A stretch of 32,868 nucleotides of DNA from Bacteroidota bacterium (GTDB lineage: Bacteria > Bacteroidota > Bacteroidia > Chitinophagales > Chitinophagaceae), in the NCBI GenBank assembly GCA_018268015.1, contig JAFDXJ010000020.1, forward strand, positions 1 through 32,868, read 5' to 3'. The translations under genes and the position numbers were made by a program. Below the pieces are notes generated by a model. It made no database searches. It was not told the DNA's origin and worked only from the letters and a program-made list of their open reading frames with translations. Positions 17,578 to 27,423 of the stretch are shown here, piece by piece. The first letter of the stretch is position 1, and each line of letters opens with the position of its first letter.

Positions 17578-18300
17578 ATGACCTGGAAACAAGCTTTCAC
17601 TTCATCAATTGGCCGTAAATTGATTATGGCCTTAACCGGTATTTTCCTGATATTATTTTTAGTCGTGCATGTTGGGCTCAATGCGTGTATTTGGAATGCT
17701 ACCGGCGAAAATTCTGATCATGGACTTATGTTCAATACTGCAGCCAATTTTATGGGAAGTATGGTGGTGATCAGGATATTGGAGATCGGACTTTTTGTCT
17801 TTATTTTTCTCCATGTTATACAGGGGATCATGTTGGTGATGTATAATAAACAAAAAAGGAATATTGGATATAGTGTACCTTATGGTAATCGTGGGAGTAA
17901 ATGGTACAGTAGAAGTATGGGTTTATTGGGTACGCTGATTTTATTATTTTTAATTCTCCATTGGATCAATTTTTGGGTACCCTCGCGTTTTACTGGTGTT
18001 AATGGGGTTGATGGGCAACCACTTGAAATGGAATTAGCCGATGGGGAAAAAATTCATAATTTATTTGCTTTGATGCAAATCACTTTTCAAAATTTATGGG
18101 TCGTTATCATTTATGTGTTGGGCTGCATATCATTAGCCTATCATCTTTTGCATGGCTTTAATAGTGCGTTTCGCACACTCGGTGTACATAACCCCAAATA
18201 CATGAAGTTAATTCAAAGCATTGGATACGGATTTTCTATTATCGTGCCATTCGTCTTTGCCATGATGCCAATCAGCTTTTACCTGGGTTGGGTGAGTTAA
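17578..18300 (+). CDS. sdhC: Succinate dehydrogenase cytochrome b subunit (type B, di-haem)
   Basis: The membrane anchor of complex II, 240 residues with five predicted helices. It is the single-subunit anchor form of the type B enzymes of Bacteroidota, Bacillus and Wolinella, so no sdhD is expected. Candidate haem ligands are His31 (VVHVGLN), His79 (FLHVIQG), His128 (LILHWINFW) and His189/His192 (AYHLLHGF). The C-terminal segment AYHLLHGFNSAFRTLGVHN is typical. It passes electrons between the SdhB iron-sulfur clusters and menaquinone. It is first in the sdhCAB operon, 43 nt before sdhA. Confidence 0.93.
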   Translation: MTWKQAFTSSIGRKLIMALTGIFLILFLVVHVGLNACIWNATGENSDHGLMFNTAANFMGSMVVIRILEIGLFVFIFLHVIQGIMLVMYNKQKRNIGYSVPYGNRGSKWYSRSMGLLGTLILLFLILHWINFWVPSRFTGVNGVDGQPLEMELADGEKIHNLFALMQITFQNLWVVIIYVLGCISLAYHLLHGFNSAFRTLGVHNPKYMKLIQSIGYGFSIIVPFVFAMMPISFYLGWVS

Positions 18301-18343
18301 ATTTCATTAAAACAGATTTTACAATCAACTTTTATACTTAAAT

Positions 18344-20317
18344 ATGTTAGACGCAAAAATACCTTCAGGGCCTTTAGCCGAAAAATGGACTTCTTATAAG
18401 GGGCATTGTAAATTAGTCAACCCGGCCAATAAACGGTCATTGGAAATCATCGTAATTGGAACGGGCCTTGCTGGTGCATCAGCAGCAGCATCACTGGGAG
18501 AATTAGGATATAAAGTGAAGTCGTTTTGCTTCCAGGACTCACCAAGAAGAGCGCATTCTATCGCAGCACAGGGTGGAATCAATGCTGCCAAAAATTATCA
18601 AAATGACGGGGATAGTGTTTACCGGTTATTTTATGATACAATCAAAGGAGGTGATTACCGATCCAGGGAAGGAAATGTATATCGTCTTGCGGAAGTGAGC
18701 GCAAATATCATAGATCAATGTGTGGCACAGGGAGTGCCGTTTGCAAGAGAATATGGCGGAATGCTTAGTAACCGTTCTTTTGGAGGTGTACAAGTACAGC
18801 GTACTTTTTACGCTGCCGGGCAAACCGGGCAACAATTATTAATAGGAGCTTATCAGGCACTTGAACGCCAGGTTGCTTTAGGAAATGTGGAAATGTACGC
18901 CCGTCATGAAATGCTTGATCTTGTAAAAATTGATGGTAAAGTAAGAGGGATCATCGCAAGGAATTTAATGACCGGTAAACTGGAAAGATATTTTGGACAT
19001 GCTGTTGTTTTATGTTCCGGTGGATATGGAAATGTTTTTTATTTATCTACCAATGCCATGCATAGTAATGTTACTGCAGCCTGGAAAGCACATAAGCATG
19101 GCGCCTATTTTGCCAATCCCTGTTTTACACAAATTCATCCCACCTGTATTCCGGTAACTGGAGACCACCAATCAAAACTTACATTGATGAGTGAAAGCCT
19201 TCGGAATGATGGCCGGATATGGGTGCCTAAATCCAAGGATGATACCCGAAAAGGGAATCAAATTCCGGAAGAAGAAAGAGATTATTATCTGGAAAGAAGA
19301 TACCCGGCATTCGGAAATTTAGTACCACGCGATGTCGCCAGCCGGGCAGCAAAAGAACGATGTGATGCTGGCTTTGGCGTAGGAACATCTAAACAGGCAG
19401 TATTTCTGGACTTTGCTGCAGCTATTAAAAGATATGGGAAGAAAGAAGCCGGAAAACATAAATTGCCATTGGATAATGAGGAAGAAATCATTCGTTTGGG
19501 GAAAGAGGTGATAAAAGAAAAATATGGGAACCTGTTTGATATGTATGAAAAAATTACCGGTGAAAATCCCTACCAGGTGCCTATGCGGATTTATCCTGCA
19601 GTACACTATACCATGGGTGGTCTATGGGTTGATTATGAATTGATGACGAATGTACAGGGGTTATATGCATTAGGTGAAGCAAATTATAGTGACCATGGCG
19701 CCAACCGATTAGGGGCAAGTGCCCTGATGCAGGGTTTAGCTGATGGCTACTTTGTGATCCCCTATACAATTGGTAATTATTTGGCAGATGAAATACGCAA
19801 TGCACCCATTCCTACATCTCATCCTGCCTTTGAAGAAGCTGAAAAGCAAGTGAGTGACCGCATTGAAACATTGATGAATATAAAAGGAAACACATCCGTG
19901 GAGAGCTTTCATAAGAAATTGGGAAAGATCATGTGGGATAAATGTGGAATGGCTCGCAATGCCCAAGGTTTACAGGAAGCCATCCTTGAAATAAGAGCAT
20001 TAAGAGAAGAATTCTGGAAAGATTTGAAAATTCCAGGAAGCATTACGGAGTTTAATCCTGAACTGGATAAAGCTGGTCGTGTAGCAGATTTTATGGAGTT
20101 GGGCGAACTCATGTGCCTTGATGCGTTGATGCGTAGTGAAAGTTGTGGAGGCCATTTCCGTGAAGAGTCTCAGACCTCAGAAGGAGAAGCCCTGCGCAAT
20201 GATGCAGAATTTATGTTTGTTGCAGCCTGGGAGTATGAGAATGGAAGAGAATGGCGTATGCATAAAGAAGTACTGGAATATGAAGAAGTAAAACCCACTC
20301 AACGTTCTTATAAATAA
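18344..20317 (+). CDS. sdhA: Succinate dehydrogenase / fumarate reductase flavoprotein subunit
   Basis: The catalytic subunit that oxidises succinate to fumarate with covalently bound FAD (657 aa). The dinucleotide fold [18 protein letters not shown] starts at residue 39. His71 in [11 protein letters not shown] is the expected covalent FAD attachment site. Substrate and FAD motifs include TQIHPTCIP, the capping-domain [12 protein letters not shown] and [18 protein letters not shown] near the C-terminal half. Length and sequence fit the long Bacteroidota form. It lies between sdhC and sdhB on the same strand. Confidence 0.96.
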   Translation: MLDAKIPSGPLAEKWTSYKGHCKLVNPANKRSLEIIVIGTGLAGASAAASLGELGYKVKSFCFQDSPRRAHSIAAQGGINAAKNYQNDGDSVYRLFYDTIKGGDYRSREGNVYRLAEVSANIIDQCVAQGVPFAREYGGMLSNRSFGGVQVQRTFYAAGQTGQQLLIGAYQALERQVALGNVEMYARHEMLDLVKIDGKVRGIIARNLMTGKLERYFGHAVVLCSGGYGNVFYLSTNAMHSNVTAAWKAHKHGAYFANPCFTQIHPTCIPVTGDHQSKLTLMSESLRNDGRIWVPKSKDDTRKGNQIPEEERDYYLERRYPAFGNLVPRDVASRAAKERCDAGFGVGTSKQAVFLDFAAAIKRYGKKEAGKHKLPLDNEEEIIRLGKEVIKEKYGNLFDMYEKITGENPYQVPMRIYPAVHYTMGGLWVDYELMTNVQGLYALGEANYSDHGANRLGASALMQGLADGYFVIPYTIGNYLADEIRNAPIPTSHPAFEEAEKQVSDRIETLMNIKGNTSVESFHKKLGKIMWDKCGMARNAQGLQEAILEIRALREEFWKDLKIPGSITEFNPELDKAGRVADFMELGELMCLDALMRSESCGGHFREESQTSEGEALRNDAEFMFVAAWEYENGREWRMHKEVLEYEEVKPTQRSYK

Positions 20318-20345
20318 CATTTGATTTTTCACCTCATTAATATGA

Positions 20346-21113
20346 ATGAATATGGAGCACTATACAATGAATCTTAAATTAAAAATCTGGAGACAGGCTA
20401 ACAGGGATGCTAAAGGCGCATTCAGGAATTATGAAGTTTCCGGAATATCCAGTGAAATGTCTTTCCTGGAAATGATAGATGTCTTAAATGAAAAACTGAT
20501 TGAAAATGGCGATGATCCTGTTGCTTTTGATCATGACTGCCGCGAGGGGATCTGTGGAATGTGTTCGATGTATATTAATGGAAGACCTCATGGTCCCTGG
20601 GAAGGTACAACTACCTGTCAATTACACATGCGTGCTTTTCATGACGGAGATACCATAGTCATTGAACCGTGGCGTGCAAATTCATTCCCGGTCATCAAAG
20701 ATTTGGTTGTAGATCGTAGTGCGTTCGACCGTATCATTCAGGCAGGGGGATACATATCAGTAAATACCGGTAATGCTGTAGATGGCAATGCCATTCCTAT
20801 CCCAAAAGATAAGGCGGATGCATCCTTTGCTGCAGCGGCTTGTATTGGATGTGGGGCCTGTGTGGCTGCTTGCAAAAATAGTTCAGCCATGTTGTTTTTA
20901 TCTGCAAAGGTGACCCATCTTGCTCTATTGCCTCAAGGAATCCCTGAGCATGATTCAAGAGTAAAAGATATGGTAGAGCGTATGGATAAAGAAGGCTTTG
21001 GCGCTTGTTCTAATACTACTGCTTGTGAATCCGTATGTCCCAAGGAAATCAAAATGACAAATATTGCATATCTTAATAAAGAATATTTGCTGGCAACCTT
21101 GAACAACAAATAA
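20346..21113 (+). CDS. sdhB: Succinate dehydrogenase iron-sulfur subunit
   Basis: SdhB carries three iron-sulfur clusters linking FAD to the membrane haems. The 2Fe-2S ligands are Cys65, Cys70, Cys73 and Cys91 (CREGICGMC plus the later Cys). [11 protein letters not shown] and the later [12 protein letters not shown] supply the 4Fe-4S and 3Fe-4S ligands. The start is uncertain: the ATGs at 20346, 20352 (MEHY) and 20367 ([10 protein letters not shown]) are all possible, and homologues usually begin shortly before the LKIWRQ segment. It is last in sdhCAB and convergent with the TPR gene, with no clear terminator between them. Confidence 0.95.
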   Translation: MNMEHYTMNLKLKIWRQANRDAKGAFRNYEVSGISSEMSFLEMIDVLNEKLIENGDDPVAFDHDCREGICGMCSMYINGRPHGPWEGTTTCQLHMRAFHDGDTIVIEPWRANSFPVIKDLVVDRSAFDRIIQAGGYISVNTGNAVDGNAIPIPKDKADASFAAAACIGCGACVAACKNSSAMLFLSAKVTHLALLPQGIPEHDSRVKDMVERMDKEGFGACSNTTACESVCPKEIKMTNIAYLNKEYLLATLNNK

Positions 21114-21133
21114 AATACGAAGGAATCTGATTC

Positions 21134-22141
21134 TTACTGGAATCGGTAATACTGCCCTTTGAATGGTTTGAATAAAACATTCCTTTGATATTGTTGGAAA
21201 GTGATAGAAGCTTCATTATTGGAAACGGTCCATGTTTTAAATGCATCTTCAGGTTCGAATAACCAAAAATTATACGCCGTAAAATAGCCTTCTTGTAAAA
21301 AAGTGCGTTCCAGGTCAAAAAGCTTATATGGAAATTCTTTTGCATTCTCCGGATACCAGTTTAAAATGAATTGTGTTCTTAATGCTACCAGGCTCTCCGC
21401 TGTAATCCCGTAATTTGTAAGACCATTTAATTTTAATAAAATAGTACCAACTGCTTTTTCAAAAGCATTTGCCTTTTTTAGAAATTCTTCAAGGTAATTA
21501 CCGGAATACATTTTTTTATAATCATCCAGAAGTACCTGCTTAATTTCCGTAGTACGTTGGGAAAGACTTTCAATATTGACAAAGTTTTCGCCATATAAAA
21601 CGGACCAGAAATAATTCCCTGTACCGGCATAATATTGTGATGCGTAATAATAATTGCTGCTTTGTGCCGGGTCTTTCTCAATCCCTTTTTCCCATAATTT
21701 AATTGCCTCAGTTCCACGATTATCCGCATTCAACATATCACCATATTCACTGTATAAGATGCCGCTTGCAGGAAATTTTAGCAAACTTTCTTTATACATT
21801 TTTTCGCAATTTTTATAATCTGCAATGGCTTTATAGGCAAGGCCTAGTATTTGGTAACTTTGTACGTCAGCTTGAGATGAAGAAGTGATCTTTTTACCGG
21901 TCTCGATAGCGCCTGCAAAATCTCTTTTCAGGTATGATACAAACGCTTTATCTTTAAGGATATCCAGGTCATCTGGTGCCAGTGTCAGGGCTTTATTTAA
22001 TACAAAAAGAGCATTTTCATAATCGCCCTGTTTCATAAAAACACGTGCCGTTTCATGCAAAGTCTGTGCATCCTGATCAGCTTGAGCAAGAGCAGAAAAA
22101 CAAACCATACCTGCAAAAATGATTAAAATGAGTCTTTTCAT
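21134..22141 (-). CDS. Exported TPR-repeat protein
   Basis: A 335-residue protein with a Sec signal peptide (about residues 1-20, ending SALAQA) and at least three to four tetratricopeptide units in residues 22-190, for example YENALFVLNKALTLAPDD and YKNCEKMYKESLLKFPAS. The C-terminal part is not a TPR and is unrecognised. It probably scaffolds protein contacts in the periplasm. Its ATG overlaps the TGA of the DUF1015 gene (ATGA), so the two are translationally coupled even though one is cytoplasmic and one exported. Confidence 0.85.
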   Translation of the reverse strand: MKRLILIIFAGMVCFSALAQADQDAQTLHETARVFMKQGDYENALFVLNKALTLAPDDLDILKDKAFVSYLKRDFAGAIETGKKITSSSQADVQSYQILGLAYKAIADYKNCEKMYKESLLKFPASGILYSEYGDMLNADNRGTEAIKLWEKGIEKDPAQSSNYYYASQYYAGTGNYFWSVLYGENFVNIESLSQRTTEIKQVLLDDYKKMYSGNYLEEFLKKANAFEKAVGTILLKLNGLTNYGITAESLVALRTQFILNWYPENAKEFPYKLFDLERTFLQEGYFTAYNFWLFEPEDAFKTWTVSNNEASITFQQYQRNVLFKPFKGQYYRFQ

Positions 22142-23376
22142 TGATGTTCATTTATTAAATGAGTGAGTAAACCATCCCTTAATTTAGGCTCAAACCAGGT
22201 GCTTTTTGGAGGCATCACATCATGATGATCCGCAATGGAAAACAATTGATCCAAGCTTACCGGGTAAAGGCTAAAAGCTACAACCATTTCACCATTGTCT
22301 ACTCTTTTTTCCAACTCAGACAAACCACGTATACCACCAACAAAATCAATGTTTTTGTTAGTTCTGGGGTCATCTATCCCCAATAAAGGAGTAAGAATAT
22401 TATTTTGTAATATACTCACATCTAAAATGCTTTTTGGATCATTGGCAAAAGTGCCGGGTAGTGCTTCCAGTAAATACCATTTCCCGTTGAGGTACATGCC
22501 AAATTGATGCAGGGCATCCGGTTTTACGGCTTTCTCCTTTTCAATCACAGAAAATTTCTCCCTTACTTTTTCCAGGAATGATTTTTCTGTTAGCCCGTTT
22601 AAAGATTTTACAATTCTGTTATAGTCTATTATTTCCAATTGGTCAGACGGAAATAAAGTAGTTAAAAAATAACCGGCCCCATTCTGGCCATTTGTCCCTG
22701 TTTCTTCAAAAACTTTTGCCGCAGAAGCTGCTCTGTGATGCCCATCAGCGATATAAGTGCAGGGAACTGAATTTGAAAATAAGGCTGTGATTTTCTCAAT
22801 ATTTTCTGAATCATTCACGATCCATATTGTATGTTGAATGCCATCATCTGCAGTGAAATCATAGACAGGAGATTTTACAGCTGTAATTTTTTCAAAGAGG
22901 TCATCAATAGCTTTTACATTTCTATATGCAAGAAATACATTTCCTGTCTGTGCGCCGGTGGTTTGAATATGCCGGATGCGATCCAATTCTTTTTCAGGCC
23001 GGGTAAACTCATGTTTTTTGATGATACCTTTTGCATAATCATCCAGGCTGCTAATACATACTAAACCGGTTTGACTGCGGCCATTCATTTGAAGCCTATA
23101 TAAATAATAACAATCTTTATTTTCATTAAATAAGATTTCTCTTTTCAAGAATGCATCCAGATTTTCTTTTGCCCGCTCATATACTTCCTTACTATGAGGA
23201 TCCGTATTATCAGGCAAGTCAATTTCACTTTTGGTAATATGTAAAAAAGAATGAGGGTTTCCCTGGGCTTCAATTTTTGCTTCTGCGCTACTCAAAACAT
23301 CATAAGGCCTGCTCGCGACTTGTTTCGCAAACTGAGCTTGTGGCCTTAATGCTTTGAATGGTTTTATTATGCTCAT
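22138..23376 (-). CDS. DUF1015 family protein
   Basis: A 412-residue cytoplasmic protein that I recognise as the DUF1015 family from its opening (FKALRPQAQFAKQVASRPYDVLS), YIADGHHRAASA in the middle and DHHDVMPPKSTWFEPKLRDGLL at the end. The GHHR segment and conserved acidic residues suggest a nucleotide- or phosphate-handling enzyme. Biochemical function is not established to my knowledge. It directly follows serC on the same strand (23 nt gap), and this neighbourhood with serine synthesis genes recurs in the phylum, so a link to serine or phosphoserine metabolism is the working inference. Confidence 0.9.
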   Translation of the reverse strand: MSIIKPFKALRPQAQFAKQVASRPYDVLSSAEAKIEAQGNPHSFLHITKSEIDLPDNTDPHSKEVYERAKENLDAFLKREILFNENKDCYYLYRLQMNGRSQTGLVCISSLDDYAKGIIKKHEFTRPEKELDRIRHIQTTGAQTGNVFLAYRNVKAIDDLFEKITAVKSPVYDFTADDGIQHTIWIVNDSENIEKITALFSNSVPCTYIADGHHRAASAAKVFEETGTNGQNGAGYFLTTLFPSDQLEIIDYNRIVKSLNGLTEKSFLEKVREKFSVIEKEKAVKPDALHQFGMYLNGKWYLLEALPGTFANDPKSILDVSILQNNILTPLLGIDDPRTNKNIDFVGGIRGLSELEKRVDNGEMVVAFSLYPVSLDQLFSIADHHDVMPPKSTWFEPKLRDGLLTHLINEHQ

Positions 23377-23399
23377 GAATCTATAATTTATCTGTGTTT

Positions 23400-24473
23400 T
23401 TATGAGGTATATTGTTGTGAAAATTGTTCCATTATCTTTACTAATAATTCCAGGCTTTCCATAGGAAGGGCATTATACATACTTACTCTTAATCCGCCGA
23501 TACTCCGGTGCCCTTTGATTCCTATCAATCCGTTTTCGGAACAAACATCCAGAAATTTCTTCTCCAGTTTTTTGTCATCAATGGTAAATACGGCATTCAT
23601 CCTGCTTCGGTCTTCCTTTTTTACAATAGGCACAAATAAGGGCAGCCTGTCCAGGGCATCATAGAAAAAATCAGCTCTTTCCAGGCTTCTTTTTTCCATT
23701 TCATCTATACCGCCTTCTTTTTTTATCCATTGTAAAGTGAGGAGGCTCACATAAATAGCAAAAACGGGGGGAGTATTTAATAATGAATCGGCAAGAATAT
23801 GATTTTGATAATCTAAGATGGCCGGAACATTTTCATTTTTATTTTTCAGAAAGTCTTTCCGGATGATAACGATAGTAGTGCCGGCAATACCTGCATTTTT
23901 TTGTGCACCAGCATAGATGAGGCTACAAGCTGCAAAATCTCTTTTCCTGCTGAAAATATCACTGCTCATGTCAGCCACTAAAGGCACATTTGTTTGAGGC
24001 AGTTCTTGCCATTGCGTTCCTTCAACAGTATTATTGGATGTTATATGTAGATAAACGCTACCTGCAGGTATTTCCAGATTTTTGGGAATATAGGTAAAAT
24101 TTTGATCAGCAGAAGAACAGGCTGTATTTACATTGCCAAATAATTTCGCTTCAGTAATCGCCTTCTTTCCCCAGATTCCATTTACACAATAAGCAGCATT
24201 TTTTCCAGGTGATAAAAAATTCATAGGCACCTGCATAAATTGAGTTGTAGCCCCTCCGTGTAAAAATAATACTTCAAATTGATCATCTAAGTTCAGTAAT
24301 TCTTTAACCAGCAATCTTGATTCATCGATGACATTCTTAAACCACTCAGTGCGGTGGCCAATTTCCAAAATAGATAATCCGATATTATTAAAATTGTAAA
24401 TAGCTTCGGCTGCTTCCAGCAAAACATCCCTCGGTAATATGGAAGGGCCGGAATTGAAGTTATGCATTTTCAT
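23400..24473 (-). CDS. serC: Phosphoserine aminotransferase
   Basis: SerC is the PLP enzyme that forms 3-phosphoserine from 3-phosphohydroxypyruvate and glutamate. I use the ATG at 24473, giving 357 residues starting MKMHNFNSGPSILP, because family members begin just before the HNFN-GP motif. The frame is open to 24506, but that 11-residue extension is unlike homologues. Other motifs are HGGATTQFMQVPMN for PLP phosphate, DMSSDIFSR, and YAGAQKNAGIAG with the Schiff-base Lys in AQKN. HRSIGGLRVSMYNALP closes the protein. serA, the usual partner, is not next to it. Confidence 0.95.
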   Translation of the reverse strand: MKMHNFNSGPSILPRDVLLEAAEAIYNFNNIGLSILEIGHRTEWFKNVIDESRLLVKELLNLDDQFEVLFLHGGATTQFMQVPMNFLSPGKNAAYCVNGIWGKKAITEAKLFGNVNTACSSADQNFTYIPKNLEIPAGSVYLHITSNNTVEGTQWQELPQTNVPLVADMSSDIFSRKRDFAACSLIYAGAQKNAGIAGTTIVIIRKDFLKNKNENVPAILDYQNHILADSLLNTPPVFAIYVSLLTLQWIKKEGGIDEMEKRSLERADFFYDALDRLPLFVPIVKKEDRSRMNAVFTIDDKKLEKKFLDVCSENGLIGIKGHRSIGGLRVSMYNALPMESLELLVKIMEQFSQQYTS

Positions 24474-24493
24474 CTTAAAGTCATTCTGCGCTG

Positions 24494-24500
24494 CAAAATA
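24494..24500 (-). promoter_or_regulatory. Weak -7-like box before serC
   Basis: TATTTTG on the minus strand is one base shorter than the TAnnTTTG consensus and lies 20 nt before the serC ATG at 24473. It supports the shorter serC start, because a start at 24506 would lie upstream of the transcript. Weak evidence alone. Confidence 0.25.
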
Positions 24501-24524
24501 AAGCAATTGTATAAAAAGGGATTG

Positions 24525-25196
24525 TTAAGAAGATTCATTCGATTCGGGCAAATGCTCTGATATATCTGCCACCCCACCCGAAACGGCAAATTTCATGGCA
24601 TTTGCAGAACTGATATTGGACAATGGCTTTATTTTATCCCTGGGTATGATATAGGTAATCCCGGTTAGGGCATATGATAATGGGATGTAGACAACGGTAT
24701 AATCAACCAACTCAAAAACAGCAGCATCTTCCTGGGTAATAAAACCGATACGCCAAATTCCCGGGGCATCAACACTTACCAGTACAGGTTTATCAAATTT
24801 CTTTTTGTTACCCGTAAAAGCTTCCAGAAAATCTTTAATGGAGGTATATATAAATTTGATGCCGGGGGTACGCTCTAGTAAAGTATCCAAAACATCTACC
24901 ATCCTGCTCACCAGGAATGAGGATGAAATACGGCCAATAATAAGGACCAATAACAAGACAACGATAAAGCCAAGCCCGGGAATTTTTTTGAGATTCCCAT
25001 CTGCATCAACACCAATTACACGAGGGAAAAAGGTATGAATGATATTGGGCAATATATTATCTACGGTATTAAAAAGCCATAAAACAATATATAAAGTAAT
25101 TCCTACAGGGGCAATGATGATTAGTCCCTGTAGAAAATAGTAAAAGATTTTTTTCCACGTTACAGACCCATCCGAGTCATTTTTCGCCTCATTCAT
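24525..25196 (-). CDS. DUF502 family membrane protein
   Basis: A 223-residue inner-membrane protein with two hydrophobic helices (about 19-42 and 76-98) separated by a short extracytoplasmic loop, followed by a cytoplasmic domain with RTPGIKFIYTSIKDFLEAF and VDAPGIWRIGFIT, which match DUF502. Function is unknown. I start it at ATG 25196 (MNEAKN); a TTG two codons earlier is also open but less likely. It lies 51 nt upstream of serC and may share its transcript. Confidence 0.88.
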   Translation of the reverse strand: MNEAKNDSDGSVTWKKIFYYFLQGLIIIAPVGITLYIVLWLFNTVDNILPNIIHTFFPRVIGVDADGNLKKIPGLGFIVVLLLVLIIGRISSSFLVSRMVDVLDTLLERTPGIKFIYTSIKDFLEAFTGNKKKFDKPVLVSVDAPGIWRIGFITQEDAAVFELVDYTVVYIPLSYALTGITYIIPRDKIKPLSNISSANAMKFAVSGGVADISEHLPESNESS

Positions 25197-25210
25197 TTGC
25201 AAAATTTTGG

Positions 25211-25218
25211 CGAATGTA
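25211..25218 (-). promoter_or_regulatory. -7-like box for the DUF502 gene
   Basis: TACATTCG on the minus strand matches TAnnTTTG at all but one position and ends 14 nt before ATG 25196. No -33 TTTG is found at 19-21 nt. Confidence 0.35.
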
Positions 25219-25309
25219 ATTCGAAAAAATCAATATAAAGACTTTCTGGGTACTTCCCTGTCAATGGAAAGTATTAATCCGGAAACTTTTTTAACTTGAA
25301 AAGTTTTTT

Positions 25310-25317
25310 TAGTTTTG
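25310..25317 (+). promoter_or_regulatory. -7 box of the tetR-RND efflux operon
   Basis: TAGTTTTG is a perfect TAnnTTTG element 55 nt before the tetR ATG. Only a TTT without G is present at the -33 distance. The TetR protein would be expected to bind near here, but I see no convincing long palindrome over it. Confidence 0.45.
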
Positions 25318-25340
25318 AATTATTTCTTCGAAACAAAAAG

Positions 25341-25376
25341 ATGGTTTATCCTTTCAGAAAATTACAGGGAAAATGA
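25341..25376 (+). CDS. Possible 11-codon upstream ORF overlapping tetR
   Basis: ATG 25341 opens a frame of 11 codons (MVYPFRKLQGK) whose TGA (25374-25376) overlaps the tetR ATG (25373-25375) as ATGA. It lies between the candidate promoter and tetR. It could couple translation or be chance. Confidence 0.2.
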   Translation: MVYPFRKLQGK

Positions 25377-25987
25377 AATACAGGATTGAACAAAAGGCGA
25401 GTGAATTATTTATGCGTTATGGATTCAATGCGATCACAATGGATGAGATCGCCTCACATCTGGGTACAAGTAAGAAAACTATATACCAATATTTCACTAA
25501 TAAAAAAGCATTGGTGAATGTGATTGTAGAAAATCAACTTAAAGTATTGCAAAATGACGTTGAAATTTTGCAGAACACCTATGACCCTGTAAATGAAGTG
25601 CTACACAATCTTGAAAGTGTGGAAATGCTTCTGAATACGATGAATCCGCATTTTTTATTTGAAATGGAGAAGAGTTACCCGGAAGCTTACAAAAAATTTC
25701 TTCAATACAAAAATGGTTTTTTCTTCAATGCTATTAAAGATAACCTGGAAAGAGGTATAGCCGGGGGAATATACCGTGAGGGTATCAATATTGAAATCCT
25801 GTCGCTATACAGAATGGAAAGCATATTTATAGCTTTTGAACAAAACATTTTCCCGGCGACAAAATTTCATTTATATAAAGTAATGGAGGAAATTGCTTTA
25901 AATTTTCTTTATGGAATTGTAACCATCAAGGGTAAAAAATTAATTGAAAATTTTATTGCCAAACAAGAAAACCTGCAACATTCATGA
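25373..25987 (+). CDS. TetR/AcrR family transcriptional regulator
   Basis: A 204-residue regulator with an N-terminal helix-turn-helix (about residues 21-48, MDEIASHLGTSKKTIYQYF) and a helical ligand-binding domain. It is the first gene of the efflux operon and its TGA overlaps the tolC-like ATG (ATGA). It therefore probably represses its own operon and is released by a pump substrate, as for AcrR-type regulators. The ligand is unknown. Confidence 0.93.
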   Translation: MKYRIEQKASELFMRYGFNAITMDEIASHLGTSKKTIYQYFTNKKALVNVIVENQLKVLQNDVEILQNTYDPVNEVLHNLESVEMLLNTMNPHFLFEMEKSYPEAYKKFLQYKNGFFFNAIKDNLERGIAGGIYREGINIEILSLYRMESIFIAFEQNIFPATKFHLYKVMEEIALNFLYGIVTIKGKKLIENFIAKQENLQHS

Positions 25988-27393
25988 AACACCATTTTAG
26001 TATAACATGGATTCTCTTATTGACCCTCCTTACACGGGCTTCAGCACAGGTAGATACATTGCCTGCCATACATCATTTTTCAGTATCCGATTGTGCAGCG
26101 TATGGCGAATCAAATAATGTGCAGGTAAAAAATGCATTACTTGATTATAAAATTCAGGAACAGGTAAACAGAAATGTAAAATCTGCAGCTTATCCTCAGA
26201 TCAATGGTAATATTGGGCCCACCTTTAACCCCAATGTGGCTGTTCAAAGTTTCCCCAATTTTATCGCAGCAGCAACCTATGGTGTATTAATAGATCAGGG
26301 TGTAAGGGATGGAAATGGAAACCCGATAAAAGCGCCAGCTGATTATGGGTATATTCAGGCTGCATTTGGTAGTAAATGGAATGCCAATGTGGGTCTTACC
26401 TTATCTCAAATATTATTTGATGGCCAGCTTTTTATTGCTTTGAAAGCTGAAAAAACAACACTTCTTTTTAAAACAAAAAGCCTAGAAGTTACCAAAGAAA
26501 ATATCCGGGCGAATATTTATAAATTGTATTACCAGCTCGCAGCGAGTAAAACACAAGTAGCCCAGATAGATGCAAATATCACCCGAGCCGAAAAGTTATT
26601 GCACGATGTAAAGATTTTATATCAAAATGGCTTCCAGGAAAAACTGGATGTAGATAAAGCCACCGTGCAATTAAATAATCTGCAAACGGAAAAATCAAAT
26701 GTTGAAAATACCATCAGCAATGGTTATTATGGCTTGAAACTATTGATGGGTATGCCTATCAGCGATTCTTTGATTTTAACCGATTCAGTAACAAGTGACT
26801 TAATTAAAAATGAATTGCTGAATGAAGGAAACTATTCTTACGAAAACCGGCCGGACTATCAACTCTTGCAAGTATCCAAAAAGTTGGGTGAATTTAATGT
26901 TAGCAGGTATAAATTATCCAGGATACCCACTTTTAGCTTGTCCGCATCCTTTATGAAATCTGCCCAGCGTAATAGTTTTGATTTTTTTTCAAAGGGAGAT
27001 TGGTTTACCAGTTCTTATATAGGCATGAATATAAATATTCCACTTTTTGACGGCTTTGCAAAAGCCTCTAATATCCGGAAATCACAACTGGAATTAGAAC
27101 AAACCGTTAACCAGATAGAAGGCCTCAAACAATCTATTGATAATGATGTTGCGCAGTCAAAGAATAATTACAGAAATGCAGTTGCATCAATGGATTTGCA
27201 AAAAACAAATATGCAGCTTGCCGAAAGTGTATATGAGCAAACAAAGAAAAAATATGAAATTGGAACCGGATCCACAACGGAAATTGCCAATGCTCAGGCA
27301 GATTTGAGAGTTGCCCAAAGTAATTATATCAATGCATTGTATAATGCCATCATAGCCAAAATTGATTTTGAAAAAGCAGCCGGTATTTTATAA
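25984..27393 (+). CDS. TolC family outer-membrane efflux channel
   Basis: The outer-membrane exit duct of the tripartite pump, 469 residues. The signal peptide is about residues 1-22 (ending ASAQ). Two related helical hairpin repeats follow, each with the OEP-type pattern: the first around YKLYYQLAASKTQVAQIDANITRAEKLL and the second around NNYRNAVASMDLQKTNMQLAE. The N-terminal FSVSDCAAYGESNN segment is a typical Bacteroidota OEP opening. It is translationally coupled to tetR and 30 nt upstream of the adaptor gene. Confidence 0.93.
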   Translation: MKHHFSITWILLLTLLTRASAQVDTLPAIHHFSVSDCAAYGESNNVQVKNALLDYKIQEQVNRNVKSAAYPQINGNIGPTFNPNVAVQSFPNFIAAATYGVLIDQGVRDGNGNPIKAPADYGYIQAAFGSKWNANVGLTLSQILFDGQLFIALKAEKTTLLFKTKSLEVTKENIRANIYKLYYQLAASKTQVAQIDANITRAEKLLHDVKILYQNGFQEKLDVDKATVQLNNLQTEKSNVENTISNGYYGLKLLMGMPISDSLILTDSVTSDLIKNELLNEGNYSYENRPDYQLLQVSKKLGEFNVSRYKLSRIPTFSLSASFMKSAQRNSFDFFSKGDWFTSSYIGMNINIPLFDGFAKASNIRKSQLELEQTVNQIEGLKQSIDNDVAQSKNNYRNAVASMDLQKTNMQLAESVYEQTKKKYEIGTGSTTEIANAQADLRVAQSNYINALYNAIIAKIDFEKAAGIL

Positions 27394-27423
27394 AAAATAT
27401 CTATCCAGATTAATTGAATATAT

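Noticed and set aside
19319..19606. Several minus-strand frames of 65-95 codons within sdhA
   Set aside because: sdhA is unambiguous on the + strand and the antisense frames carry no motifs.
24474..24506. An 11-residue N-terminal extension of serC
   Set aside because: Family members start at the MKxHNFNxGP region, and the only -7-like box lies downstream of the upper ATG. The start at 24473 is preferred.
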